Of a DNA stretch of 64,000 bases, positions 21,808 to 33,587 are shown in pieces (position 1 is the first letter of the stretch; each line of letters begins with the position of its first letter). Origin of the DNA: Takakia lepidozioides (lineage: Eukaryota > Streptophyta > Takakiopsida > Takakiales > Takakiaceae); NCBI GenBank assembly GCA_030704615.1, contig CM060732.1:54045053-54109052 (forward strand), written 5' to 3'. Position numbers and translations under genes: made by a program. Under the pieces are notes generated by a model. The model ran no database searches, was not told the DNA's origin, and saw only the letters and a list, made by a program, of their open reading frames with translations.

Positions 21808-21990
21808 GAATACAACCAACAAGTAGCCCAGTGCTAAGGGCACATACCATCTAACGAGTGGTTGTGGGTTCAATCCACCTGTTGGAAGTCATTGCGGTGT
21901 CCACCTTCCCAGCAGAAGGCAGTAGCCCTATGGGTCAAGTGACTCCGTAAGTTACGCTTGCTTCGGTAACGTCCACCTTTTTGGTAAAAT
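21808..21990 (+). repeat. tRNA-like SINE, family B
   Basis: AAGTAGCCCAGTGCTAAGGGC resembles a Pol III A box and GTGGGTTCAATCCACC a B box, about 40 bases apart, ending in a CGTCCACCTTTTTGG tail. It differs in sequence from family A. No second copy was seen in the window, so the family status is inferred. Confidence 0.45.
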
Positions 21991-22074
21991 GAGAAGTGTG
22001 CGCTGCAGAGGCATCAAACAGGAACTGGAAGAGCGAAGGAAGGTGGTGATCGGAAGGTCTGATCCACTGCAAGG

Positions 22075-24118
22075 ATGACGCTGGCGTACATGAGTGTGCC
22101 AGATGCTTACGGTGTGGTGGAAGCAGGCGTGTACAGATCAAAGGCGCTTGATCTGCATAATTTGCCTTTCCTGTCGCACCTTCGGTTGCGCACAGTACTG
22201 TATCTGTCTCCCGAACCTCTTGTTCGCTCAGTTATCGACTTCCTCGGCTCAAATGGCACCAAATTTGTACTATCACGTCCCACCTTGGACTCCAGGTTGA
22301 TCTTGTGTAGGTGAGCTTGTTGGAGCTTAGACGCCACTAGAATTTTCGTCAGATGGGTTTTGTTGCTCCAACCCTAACTTGTATTCCTTCGGTATCTTGC
22401 ACTGCCCCCTTTCTCTGGCTGGGTTCCCCCTTCAATGGCTTGAGCAGATTCCCTGTAGTAATCGGTTATGTGTGTTCGGTCACTCTGGCGTCATTGCGAA
22501 GCACTGGAACTTTTGTGTGTGCTCTCGCTGAGGGGCTAGATCTTGTGTCGTTACATCTTTCCTCCGAGTGCTTTGTGATCATGTTGAAAAGTGCAGCGAT
22601 CGTGAATGTGGTGGCAGGTTCATCTAGGTGTAGAAGTGTGGAAGCCACCGGCATCATGGAAGCCCATCAGTGAGGAGCTGATCAAGGACGCGCTTGAAAT
22701 TGTGCTGGATGTGACGACTCACCCTATCCTTGTTATGTGCTCGTCAGTTTCCTCCTCTCCTTATTCTCCCTCTTCCATGATTTATGTTTCTCTCCTAGGA
22801 CCTGAAATGTTGACGTGGAGGCTCCTTGTGGCTACTTTATTTGCTGGAAGAAAGGATGTCATTGAACGTGTGGGTGAGAACCTGAAAGAGTAATCGTTGG
22901 CATAACCTTGGGCATCTCCTGGTCTGAGCAGGTCAGGCATTCATAAAACTGGCACTGTGGTAGGCTGCCTTCGGAGACTGCAGCAGTGGAATCTCACGCC
23001 TATCCTTGAGGAGGTCAGTACTACAGCTCCCTGCTCACCTGCCTATAGCTCCCTATCGTCCAAAGTGCTGCTTGTGATACATGTAGGTGGCTGTTGATAG
23101 TTCTAGATGCAAGAAAATTTGTTAAAGTGCAGGTGAAATGGAAGCTTGCTTTTGTTTGTGTGCAACAGTATAGGCGCTATGCAAAAGGAAAGGCAGGATA
23201 TGCATATGAGCAGTTCATGGAGCTGTTTGACGAGGACTTGGTCACACTTCCCAAGGATCTGCCCGCTTGGTTCATTGACCAGCGCCAGATGATGGTATAC
23301 TTAGTATCCCCATCACACCATTTTTGCTGAGCTTGTTAGTTGGTCTCATTGCCCTCTCTTTCTCAGTATTATCTCAGTACCCTTTGAGCAGGCTCCATTG
23401 GATCATTGGTGTGTGTACTCTACCGAGATGTCAGCAGTAGATGAGTTTATTCCTCTACAGCACAGATAGATAGGGTGCTGCTGCAATCACATGCATCACA
23501 GCACTGGCCACTCTTTGACTGGCCACCCCATGTTTGTGATAATAAGCAGAAGCTGGGTTGATCCAATTGGGTCTCTGGTAGGAGGAGGAAGAAGCTGAGT
23601 TTGTGGAGCAGTTGCGTCAGGAGCATTTGACTGCATTGCCAGATGAAGGTTTGCATGGAGGCATAGTCATCAAAGCAGCTGAGGTTAAATCTCATAACCA
23701 TACCTTGAGTTATGACTATGATTGAGTTACTGAGACTCCTTTAAGTTACTTATGGAGGCTTGCGCCCAAGGGCTTCTATTTTTAGCATGTGGAGGATCTT
23801 CTTGTTGCCTTGATGACTTTTTTGTACCCTCTCGACATTTCTCACTAGATGCCTTTATACTAGCTGAATTCCTAGTGTTATGGGGATTCTGGCCTTTGTC
23901 CCTTTTCTTCTGTAAATGTTTGCCCACTGTATCAAGCGGTTTTATTCTTTGGCTGGTAGGTGCTTGGAACAATGGATGCTGAGCAGTCACGAAGTGTAAC
24001 AATGGTAACAGCCAATAATGACAACCTGCCTGGTTACAGAAAGTACTACTACTCCTCCAGTAGTCCCCTTACAACTGAGGACCGCGCATACAAGCGCAAG
24101 ATAATTGGGAAGGTGTAA
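22075..24118 (+). CDS. Plant atypical tyrosine/dual-specificity phosphatase-like protein (SIW14/OCA type), six exons
   Basis: Exons 22075-22266, 22618-22742, 22932-23013, 23169-23294, 23582-23683 and 23960-24118 join in frame, all with GT...AG borders, to 261 residues. The N-terminus ([28 protein letters not shown]) and [19 protein letters not shown] are typical of the plant/fungal PFA-DSP (SIW14/OCA) family. The P-loop, assembled across the exon 2/3 junction, is MCSSGIHKTG, so the CX5R Arg is Lys and the preceding His is Met. It continues [42 protein letters not shown] and a basic C-terminus. Family members act on phosphotyrosine or inositol pyrophosphates. With Lys in place of Arg this one may be weak or a pseudophosphatase; I recall plant paralogues with a similar SSGIH loop, which would make this ancestral rather than a mutation. 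The frame is intact, so I think it is expressed. Confidence 0.82.
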
Positions 24119-24876
24119 ATGCAAGGCATGGTGGTGGAGGGTGTCGCGAAACAAGGTTATGTACATACTGAAATGGTTCTCGGTGTCTGGGGCTATGGAA
24201 TGAGCACAGGCCCTACTATCTGAAGACATGGATTTTGTATCCCTAAGACTAGATGTAAATAGTCAGGATTTGTGTGTGCCGACCTATGTGGCAAACTGGC
24301 AGTGGGAAAACCAAAATGTCATTCACATTGTGCTCTTGCTTTTATGATCTGATTGTGGGGCTCAGGAAAGGTTTCTTGCCAACGAAAAGCAGCTTGTTGA
24401 GAGGACCTTGAGGCTCTGCTTGGTCAGCATTGAGTGTCTTATCATGCATTTGTGCTTTGGAGGTCTTTGTGATATACAAACACTGCCTGACTGGATATTT
24501 CTCGAAAGCATGTAACATGTTTTCGACACTCGGTTGATGTGAACAGACAATTTTCTGGATCTCAAAAACCAGGTGTAACAGATGAGGCACTTTATTAGAG
24601 TAGTTGCTATAACAATCTACACCCAGGGAGTGAGAGTTACAGAGATGTTGAGGCAGTTATAATAGACTAGATCTCAATTTGCACATCAACAACAAATTCT
24701 ACTGTAGAGTATCATGTATACCTCATGTTTCTGTTCGACCTTGGATCCCTCCCTCAATACTTCCATGCACTACGCATTGTTCAACAAGAAGTGGAGATTG
24801 TCTACAGGTAGACGAGTACAATCTTCATCTGTAATATCAAGGACGTGGTACTGTGGAGGATGTGGGTGATCTTCTA
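24119..24876. other. Convergent intergenic region
   Basis: It separates two genes transcribed toward each other and should hold both 3' UTRs. No other feature was recognised. Confidence 0.5.
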
Positions 24877-26459
24877 TCAGCCTCCACCTCCACTGTAGGC
24901 TTTGCCAAAGAAGATGAGCTGAAGCTGATCATATCCTGAGAGGACGCCAGCTCCAGCAACAGCACGCAGAATGTTGGCCCCCGCACCCTTAAAGAGAGAC
25001 TTCATACCTTCCTTGGCCACAATCTGATTGAAGGCATCCATGCTGCTCTTGTATTTGACTGCCTGTCCTGATGTCATCATCATGCGCCTCCGGACTGTAT
25101 CTAGAGGGTATGATGCCAGCCCTGCCAATATTGTGATCCCCCAACCCAGCATGAAACTGGCAAGGAAATTTCCCTGCAGTCGATCCAAGCTGCAAAGTTA
25201 GAGAAGAGCGCATTGCACACGATCCTAGCTGGTGTTTGGATGCTCACTTGCAAGATGTTCTTGACATCACGAGCTAGGTGCAAGATGGATCTATGGAGGT
25301 TATGATGCAGAAAGTGTGGCAGGAAAAATCACCTCGAGGGTGCCAACCAAGACAACAGGCTTCAAGGAGTCGTACATCCCGAAATAGAGGCCACGGTAGA
25401 CCACTATTCCCACACAGGAGATGGCGAAGCCACGGTAAAGCCCTGCGATGCCATCTGAGGCCAAAGTCTTCTTGTACACGTCGAAGAGCCCATCAAACTG
25501 TCGCTCTCCCCCACCTTTCTTGGTCGATTTGGCGTCATTCGCCAACCGTGTCCGTGCGTAATCTAGGGAGTACACAAATAGCAGCGATGAAGCTCCCGCC
25601 GCTCCACCAGAAGCCAGGTTACCAGCAAACCACCACCAATACCCATCTCTATCCTTCTTCATCCCGAACAACTTGTTGAAATAATCCTTAAATGCAAAGT
25701 TCAAGGCCTGCAGGTCACACACAAAGACATGCACACGTCCAGATCCAGTCTCGTTTCTGATGTCTGGCAAGCGTAATCACTCTCTACAGTCCTAGCAGTT
25801 CAATGTGTTACTTTACATGGTACCTAGGCGCCTTGATTGCATTTCAAAGCATATGAATGATCAAGTGCTCTGGCCAGCAGGTATATTATGATGATGACCT
25901 GCGTAGGGAAGTAGCGGATGACATTGGCCAGGTTACCACGCCAGAGAGCCGAGAATCCCTCGTCAGCAATAGTGCGCTGAAAGCATTCGACAACGCCTTT
26001 GTATGGCTCAGTCATCCTGCCTTGTTTAATCATCTCATCCTGATTCTGAATCAACAGCTTCACGCGCTCAATGGGTGCTGCAGCAGTCTTGGAAACCGCT
26101 GCTGACACTCCTCCCATTAGGAAGTCGATCAAAAACCCATACGGCCCTTTCTCTACTGCTGCGGGCACAAACACACTGCGGCCCGTGGCCAGGCCCCTTT
26201 GGCCATATAATATGCTGGTCGGACCTTGAAGGGCTCCAGACCTGCCTATCAAGAACGCTTGCCTGCAAGTTACAGGCTCTGCATTGGCCCTTCCCTCAAA
26301 CGCCGGAGACTTTCTTGGCAAGAATGCATGCCTGCATATGGGGCCTACTAGCTTTGCCCCCAGGTAGGAAGACCCCGCCAGGCAATGTAGGCTCCCCGGC
26401 AGTGCCGACGTCTCAGGCGCCATCCCCTTCCGTAACAAATTCCTCAATCCTGACACCAA
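24877..26459 (-). CDS. Mitochondrial ADP/ATP carrier, three exons
   Basis: Minus-strand exons 26459-25899, 25707-25333 and 25173-24877, all phase 0 with GT...AG introns, give 410 residues. After a long N-terminal extension with Arg and few acids, as in plant carriers, come three mitochondrial-carrier repeats. Their PX[DE]XX[KR]-type signatures are [16 protein letters not shown] and [10 protein letters not shown]. The RRRMMM signature of ADP/ATP carriers is present, and [20 protein letters not shown] closes the third repeat. The protein exchanges cytosolic ADP for matrix ATP across the inner mitochondrial membrane. I chose the first ATG of the open frame; a later Met (residue 13) is possible. 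No stops or odd residues were seen. It is convergent with the phosphatase gene. Confidence 0.92.
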
Positions 26460-27090
26460 TCATGCCTTGTCAGCGGGGATGCAATGAGATGGTCAGCCTC
26501 AAAATCATACTGACTTGTAACAGCATTCTTCAAACGATTCTAGCCTGCGAAGAGTGGGAGGGAGAGCCTCAAGTGGGCTCGCTGAATCTACTACCTGGGC
26601 ACAGCAATACAAACCTCACTGCATGGGGGTTCGTACATCAACTACCTTCCTGAGCCTCAGTTACAGCAGCTGCACATGACCCTGATCTACTCTCAGGAAC
26701 ATCCCAACTAATCAAAGAAGGAATTTTTACCTGTGAAAGACCTGAAAAAGACCTGATCGCAATACAAGAATGGTCCTGCGGCTCACTGAGCCACAAAAAA
26801 GCAAGAACCAAGAAAGTTGCCGGTGCCCAAAAGAAGTGATCAGTAGATCACAGAACTGTCTACTAGACAGGTCTTCCAAGATGATTCGATTACACAACCC
26901 CAACTTCAAACCGAGACCTGGAGACCTTCCCAAACACTTCAATCTTGAGGGTGGAGATGTCAGTGTGGTGAGGAGGAGCGTGGAGAAGATGGAGAAGATG
27001 AAAGAAGCCGGCCGCTATGGCGGCTGCGAGGGTGGCGCCCAACTCATCAACCAACGACCCTGCACATATTCATAATTTGTTTGTTTCTTT
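26460..27090 (-). promoter_or_regulatory. Probable upstream/5' UTR region of the ADP/ATP carrier
   Basis: No ORF is recognised. A purine-rich stretch at about 26960-27030 (GGAGAAGATGGAGAAGATG on the plus strand) would read as a pyrimidine-rich leader on the minus strand. I see no convincing TATA box. Confidence 0.3.
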
Positions 27091-27094
27091 TTTG

Positions 27095-27225
27095 AAGGGC
27101 CCTTGAGGGGGAAAATTTTCTGAGCCAGGAGAATACAGGGGACAGTGCCCCAGCCTGAAGGCAGACGAAATCCACAGGGGATTGAACCCCAGACCCACAG
27201 GCCAATGCACAGGATCAACAAAGAT
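27095..27225 (-). repeat. SINE-like segment, family C
   Basis: On the minus strand GTTGATCCTGTGCATTGGCC is followed by a B-box-like GGGGTTCAATCCCC and a GTCTGCCTTCAGGCTGGGGC body. It is a single copy in this window, so this is a weak call. Confidence 0.35.
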
Positions 27226-27229
27226 GGGC

Positions 27230-29160
27230 CACAGCCCCGATGTAACTAAGAGAGCCTCGCAAGGAACGCTGCTCGTGCTTTTGGTGAATTCTCGCCATGG
27301 AAGAGGGAGACCAAGCTGCGGTTACCTGCCCTGCACAAAGATGCTCCAACACTATCCTCAAGCAGGCAAGAAGGGCACACACTACATCTACTACTGCAAC
27401 CCTGTTAGTGCTTGCAACCCCGTCAACTGCTCCATTGACTCTGGCAACTTCTTCTCAAAACCCCTTTTCAACACGAGAGTTTCAATCTTGTAAGCTTGCT
27501 CATACACTCGAGTAACCTCACACTTGCTGAAAAAAGTCACTGACAGCGTCTAAGTGCGATGTCTCCAACTACGTGAGTTTCAGCTGCAATACACTCGGGG
27601 AAACTTACAACACCCTCACACCCCGTCAAACGGAAGTTCAAATGGAGCGTTTTAAGGCCTAAATATTGAGTTGGCCAACTACTGCTGACAGCTTCTCTGG
27701 AATGCCTCCCGAGGCAGTACTTTAAAGTTGATTGAGTAGTTCTCCTCAAGCTTTGAGCTGCTCCTCACTGTTCCACAATGACAACTTGGATCTTTTTCCC
27801 TGCAAGCTCTTTCTTGAGAATGTGTTGACCATGTTCTAACTTTCAATTACGTAAGATTCATCGACTCGTGGACAAACACATCAAGCCACCATTGGAAATT
27901 CATAGGCCTGCTTCACAGATTCTACTAACTCCAACAAATCGAACTTTTGGGGAAATCCCAAGATGTCACCTGCGAAAATATATAGAATATATCACTACTT
28001 TCCCGAACTGCAGAGTCGGTGTACGTAATGCATCGTAGACAATACAGTGTCCTCGAAATTCACTCATCGTTCACGTGTCCAGTATAAACGTATAAACATG
28101 TGTTTCCGAAACCAAGTTACTTCAAGAATTCCAGAACTTGGCGACCACGACAGATGAAGAGCTCACAGTTCGATCATGACTTAGTTTCAATGGATCATTT
28201 GGTAACAATTCAGGAGCATGTTGGACAGCTCAGTGAAATGTTCGGCTTTACCAGCCATTAAAGGTGTGTGAAATTGGCTGGAAATTTGCTAACAATAAAC
28301 GAACCGAAACTCGTCGGGCGCACAATGTTTAACGCAGAAGGACATACGATCAGACAGAAAGTTGGCTACGATGAGCTCGATCTTCGCACATCCATCCCAA
28401 ATTTAGGCTTTAGCAAGGAAGAAACTGCCTCTAGGAACCCCAAAAATTGAAACATGGATCAACAATTGTTCAACAAGATTCAAGAAGGTCGCTAGCTATC
28501 CCACACCAGAAGGTCACATGCTGCTTTTCCATTTGTTTTGGATGCCAATAATGCTTTAAGCCATTGTATCTAGTCCATAATCCCTGGAGCTCCGAGGCCC
28601 CACTTGAAGGTCATCACGTGCAGCAATTGGTGCTTGTTCTTGATCTAGCTACGTCCGATCGTTCTTTAGAATGTACAGTTTCCAAAGCCCTACAATCATG
28701 AGTCTCGAGTATAAATTTGTTCCGAAGTCACGAAAAACTCATGTGATTTCCTGTTGCAATGCACTCAAGCTTGCTTCTCTAACTACGTTTGTTTGATGCA
28801 GTGCAGTATATATGACTAGATGCTGGTTTGCAGGTTTTGAGGTATGGGGCCTTGATTGACCTCAATATAGAATGACAAGTAGTACAACCAAAACCTAATA
28901 ATTCTGTGTCAGGGCTGCAAGCAATGAACTTGGTACTGCATTCTGGTGACTCACAACCTTTAATTTAGCAGTCCATGCTGTCCATTTTTGCTAGATCCAA
29001 GTCCCGGACGGGATCTCGGTTTTTGAAATTGGTATGTACAAATCCATTTACCTGGATATATCCGGTGGATATATCAAGGTAAATCATATACACGCATAGC
29101 ATTGGTTTTTTTTCTAGACCCAAACCTGGGGCCGGGTTTTTGAAATTGGGAAATCAGACC
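27230..29160. other. No supported gene
   Basis: A 72-103 residue open stretch at 27182-27515 (+) contains CNPVSACNPVNCSIDS, but I do not recognise it and it has no partner exons. The rest has only short random frames. Confidence 0.4.
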
Positions 29161-29165
29161 ACCAT

Positions 29166-30820
29166 TCAGTAGCTCAGTTGGTTAGTGCACTGAGTGATGA
29201 TTTTGGGGTCAAATCCTGCTACTTGACGGGTGTGGTATACTCTTCTCCCCGGTTCCCCCGTTTCGCAGCCTAGGGTTACTGTGAAAGAGGTTATTTTCTA
29301 CTCTCACTATCGAGAAAAAATCCTGCATAGCTTTATAAAAAGACCCAAGTGGGGTGACTGTACAAATGGGTGTAACTGTCCCCAAGAGGAAACAACCAAA
29401 GCTCGTAGAACTAGATATATTAACACAATGAAAGAAATCAAACTATTCTAGTATATCTACAGCCTGAAGAAGGTCAGACAACAGGAAAGAGGGTGGATCA
29501 GAGAGTGCGGGGAGGCGAGATGAAGCCGCCCCAGCAACCTCTGCCCGACGTAAAATAGATTGAGCTTGAGTCTTTTGCAAAGCAACAGAAACTCGTTGTC
29601 TAAAGAAAGCTACAAGAACAGAGACGTATGGGCTTCCAAGGCTTTTGTTTTCTGCTGCATGATGGGCACATGTGCGAAGGAACTCGTTGAACTGATGATG
29701 CAAACAACCAAAGATCTCGACTGCCAAAGGAAGGAATGTGTCTGTGGAATGACGTGCCCGATAGTCATGCTCCTTACCCTGCGCAGCTACTGAAGCGGCA
29801 ACTCCCTCTGATGAGGCTGTGCGGGGTAGGAGATCCGACAAGGCTGGAGCGACTAAAGCCCAACTATCTAAGAAGGCAACATGGGCAGTGACGACTGTGG
29901 ATAGTAAACCTACTCCTCCAGAAGAGATCGGGAGGGTAGCCTGACGACATGCCAAAGGCCCCTGCTCACTATCAAATGCACCTGGGCCTAATAGACGACA
30001 AAAAATCCCCCTAACAGTCGTATCAAAAGAAGACAGAAGCTCCACAAACTGGGGAGTGGTAGGGAAACAACGTAAAAGATAAGAAGGTCGTTGTAAAAAA
30101 CATTTGGTGAGAATGCCATGGGCTACCTGCATATCGCCTAGTTTGGGAAGAAGCTCTATATGGCTTGTATCCTATAGCAAAGCGTCTTGGAGGAAAGATG
30201 TTGTGTAAAGGGTACTACCAAATGGAACACCTAACACTCGAATACCCTCAGATGGTGCTAGAAAGTCGACAGGGGGCACGAAATCTGAAGGTAGATCAGA
30301 GGGTGACCAAACTGTGGATTTGCGAGGTTGAACAGTGAGCCCAAGAGAGTGAAGTTGGGTAGCAAAGTGATGGAAAGCCAAAAGGATATCAGTGGGAGGG
30401 CCAATGATGTGGGTATCATCAGCAATAGAAGGAAATATACAGGATTGGAAGGCTTGCGCAGATGAGCAAAGGGCTCGGAAGTGGGCAAAAGCAAAAAGAG
30501 GTCCCCCTAATGGATCGCCCTGACGGGTTCCTACTTCGGACTGGATTATAGAAAGATCTCCGGTACGAGTGTGATGACTATAAAACAAAGGGGTGGAGGA
30601 AGCATAAAACAATCTCACAAAGGGAATGAGTTGATGGCATGCGCCGCCGGCTGATTGCAGTTCTTGAAATATTGCTGATCTAGACACCGTGTTGAAGGCG
30701 TTGGTCACATCCACCTGAAGGACGACCCAGTCTGGATGAAGGTCAAGGGAAGCCCGAATCCCATGCACCATCGTCGAGGGGCCTGATTTGTGAGCTGTCC
30801 CTCCCAAGTATTTTTTTTTT
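29166..30820 (+). repeat. SINE family A copy split by a LINE
   Basis: The 5' part, 29166-29314, has AGTAGCTCAGTTGGTTAGTG (A box) and GGGGTCAAATCCTGCTAC (B box) and runs to CTCTCACTATCGAG. The 3' part resumes at about 30774 (TCGAGGGGCCTGATTTGTGA) and ends in T- and A-runs near 30830. Without the intervening 1.46 kb the sequence matches the other copies. Confidence 0.8.
29315..30773 (-). mobile_element. 5'-truncated LINE (non-LTR retrotransposon)
   Basis: The minus strand encodes the C-terminal half of a reverse transcriptase: DWVVLQVDVTNAFNTVSRSA, GTRQGDPLGGPLFAFAHFR and the catalytic FPSIADDTHI (ADD form). A long C-terminal region follows to a stop at 29443. Only one in-frame stop (TAG at 30174-30172) breaks it. 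The N-terminal palm, endonuclease and ORF1 are missing, as expected of 5' truncation during target-primed insertion. The 5-bp duplication TCGAG (29310-29314 and 30774-30778) flanks it within the SINE. The 3' end on the minus strand ends in a T-run rather than poly(A). Confidence 0.85.
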
Positions 30821-30831
30821 AAAAAAAATTA

Positions 30832-31189
30832 AAAAAAAAGAAAAATCTGGGTCGGGTTTTGAACACTGGTCGGGTCAGGGTCCAGGTAGTTGCTGGAAAA
30901 TAGTAGCGGTTTTCGCGGTTTCAGGTCCAGGTCCTAATTAATTGATAAAATAAATTATAAAATTGAGAATAATTAGAAATAAAAATATTTGGCTGGAAAA
31001 ACAGCTAAATCCTAATGTCGAATTTTATTTTAGGACATATTCTTTCAATATGTACCATACATATATATGGCTCCTTTACAAATTATTACATAAATGACAC
31101 AGGAATTAAAATATAATTTAAGATCCACCCATAAATTTCAATTCTTACCATTTTCATGACTGAACAAAATTTTAATATATTGCCATCAT
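30832..31189. other. AT-rich spacer with GGGTCGGGTTTTGAA motif
   Basis: No gene. TCGGGTTTTTGAA-like words here also occur near 29005 and 29130. Confidence 0.35.
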
Positions 31190-31491
31190 ATGTCAGTGGT
31201 GTAGATGTACAAACATATTGGTTTGCAAATCATGTTTGAAATATATGTATAAAAGACAAAGAACCACCATTTGCCGTTCTATTACACATATTTTGGAATA
31301 CAAGTATATCATTTGTTGTAATATTAGATGAATTAGAAGAAAGCTTAGTAGCACCGCGACAAGTGTTTGGTCAAATTCATCAACTACAAGGTTATGGATC
31401 ATTTGGATTACGAGGTGGTATTAATAATTATTAATGTGCCTGCAAACATAGATCGCATACAAAGTGTCTTTCCTCGTACTGTTATATACAA
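31190..31491 (+). pseudogene. Helitron protein piece 1 (DUF6570-like)
   Basis: AT-rich. Across shifting frames one reads PPFAVLLH, LEESLVAPRQVFGQIHQLQG, YGSFGLRGGIINI and NVPANIDRIQSVFPR, the pattern of the domain that precedes the Rep-like region in many Helitron proteins. It stops exactly where the LTR begins at 31492. Confidence 0.6.
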
Positions 31492-31981
31492 TGTCGTGCG
31501 CATACATATCGCTACACAACTACATCGCTATCCAAAACCACACAACACATGTGCACACCACACTCTAGTCCACCACTAGTCCAGCCACTAGTCCAACCAC
31601 TAGGCTACAACTAGTCAGTCACTAGGCTGCCACTATGCTGCCCACTATGGCAGTCACTAGTCCACACAATAGATAAAGAAAAAGAATACAAGCACAATCT
31701 CATGCGAGCTCACAAAGCTGAAGCATAAACTCATCACTCAAATACAAGTCAAGCCAAGTGCACCCCACGCCATGGGGAATCCACACTACGGCACCATAGC
31801 TAGGCGCGGTGAGGCTCAACTCGAGAAAGATGAGCCTCCCGCGCTTGCCGTGAAGATAACCACTCCAGGGCCTAAATCTGCCTTGATCCCTGGATTGACA
31901 CTTGGGCCAATCCCAAATGTCAATATGTAAAAGCTAGCTATTTCCTAGCTAGTTTCACACTAGTGGTAAAATAATTTGACA
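31492..31981 (-). repeat. 3' LTR (left in window)
   Basis: 490 bp, TGTCGTGCGC...ATAATTTGACA as written on the plus strand. The half toward the interior matches the right LTR. The outer half (CCACTAGTCCA-type short repeats) has no counterpart in the right LTR. Confidence 0.75.
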
Positions 31982-31983
31982 GC

Positions 31984-32091
31984 TGTCGTGCGCATACATA
32001 TCGCTACACAACTACATCGCTGTCCAAAATCACACAACAGTCATTAGGCTGCCACTATGTTGCCCACTATGGCAGTTACTAGTCCACACAA
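31984..32091 (-). repeat. Partial second LTR copy abutting the 3' LTR
   Basis: It starts again with TGTCGTGCGCATACATATCG two bases after the LTR end and follows the first 180 bases of the LTR with an internal deletion of about 67 bases, to CTAGTCCACACAAT. Confidence 0.75.
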
Positions 32092-32353
32092 TCACCCTCC
32101 TAGCTGGTGCTTAGGTCCCTCTAAGTTCAGGTAGCCACAAGATGTGATAGTAACCATAGCCTCACTAAGTCCTCCACCACTATCCCTACAACACTCAAAC
32201 TCGATAGATCAAGAGGCCGGGTGCAAGAGTTGCCCCATCGTTAGTCGCCGTCTTGCAACCTGTGAACTTGAGCTTGGGATCTCGTGTATTGACTCCTATG
32301 AGCTTGGCCTCCCATGTCTTGTTAGCTGCCTCCAGTCATGTCCACTGCCACTA

Positions 32354-33050
32354 TCCCAAGCAATGTGGACACAACCAATCTCCGTCAGGAACCTTCTCAA
32401 GAGGTGGTGTCAAGCATCCCATATGCCAACCCTTTGAGCATCGATCACATACCAGCATGATGGCTGCCCCTTTGGCAGACCTACAGAGCATGCACCTCAA
32501 ACCTGCAGGTACCACTGCCAAGTTTGGGTCAACTCTGCCATCGACATTGGGAAGGTGACATGACGCACAATTACGCACATGGTCCTTCCAAGTCATGTCA
32601 TCCCGACCCTCCAAGATCAGGACTCCTGAGGGCAACACCTCTCGAACCCTCAGAATAACACGCCCTGCAGTGACATCTAAGGTCGTAGGAGCAGTCTGCT
32701 GCAAATAAACATAGTCACCAGGGCTAAACCTCCGAACCCCAGGACGATATCCTCCACCACGTATAGTGGCATACCTCAACGTATCACGGTGTTGTGCAAT
32801 GGCAAGGTTCTCAAAAGCCATGGGCATGACTTTCTTGAACAACTCTACACGCTGATCACATGCATGTACCCACACGTCCGGATCATCAAGGTTAAGGACT
32901 TGAGCAGTGTCCCTACGAATGGCTGTAGGCAAATCCGGCTCTCGGCCAAAGAGAAAGAAATATGGTGAGAAAGATGCAAGTGATGCTTGTTTGCTGAACC
33001 TGCAGCCCATGACTAACCAAGGCACCTGAAGATCCCAATCTTAGGTGTCT
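32354..33050 (-). pseudogene. Integrase C-terminal region with PHD finger
   Basis: The open frame 33025-32351 continues the integrase. It starts with SPYFFLFGREPDLPTAIRRD, the post-core segment of Ty3/gypsy integrases, then FSPGDYVYLQQ and VREVLPSGVLILEGRD (the SH3-like GPY/F position). It ends in a PHD finger (about residues 178-222, positions 32494-32360) with spacing C-x2-C-x11-C-x2-C-x4-H-x2-C-x14-C-x2-C, the C4HC3 pattern with the conserved Trp before the His. PHD fingers read histone tails. On an integrase C-terminus this could steer integration, as chromodomains do in chromoviruses; that is inference. This segment itself is open to its stop. Confidence 0.85.
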
Positions 33051-33587
33051 TTTCTGCAAGCCATACTTGCGCAAACCCCTCTTCACCGTCTGAACAACTC
33101 TCTCTGCCAAGCAATCGGCCTCAAGATGATCCCGAGAAGTGGTGCGGTGGTCTATCAAGGCTTTATCACACAAAGCCTGAAACTCCCCCAAGAACTCTCT
33201 CCCTTGGTCCGTGAGTACCTCAGCTGGAGCACCGAATCGGCTAAGCACACGATCCAAGAATGCATACGCAGCCCCTTCACTAGCCTTGTTAGGCAATAGA
33301 ACCAACTCAATCCACTTGGAGAAGTGTTCCACCATCACCAACACATATCTGTGGTGGCGCATAGTCAGTGGCAACGGTCCTGCGAAGTCAAGACTCCACC
33401 TGTAGCCTAATTGGTAAAGGATGCAACTGTGGTGTAGGGGCGTTGAATGAAGCACGCACCCTGTCACACACCATGCACCTAGCCACGAAGTGTTGCACCT
33501 CTGTATGCATACCACGCCACCAATACTGCCCCTGCAGTAAACTGTGAGTGCGTCGCACTCCAAAATGCCCCAATTCCTCATGGACAT
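33050..33587 (-). pseudogene. Integrase catalytic core (rve)
   Basis: YRWSLDFAGPLPLTMRHHRY supplies the first Asp, FGAPAEVLTDQGREFLGEF the second, and LAERVVQTVKRGLRKYGL the Glu. Frameshifts separate it from the zinc-binding part upstream (near 33400) and from the C-terminal frame (near 33040). Confidence 0.85.

Noticed and set aside
21808-21990. A functional tRNA gene
   Set aside because: A and B boxes are present but no cloverleaf with paired acceptor stem can be drawn, so a SINE is the better reading.
24989-26653. Plus-strand frames of 133 and 192 residues opposite the ADP/ATP carrier
   Set aside because: They are antisense shadows of well-supported carrier exons.
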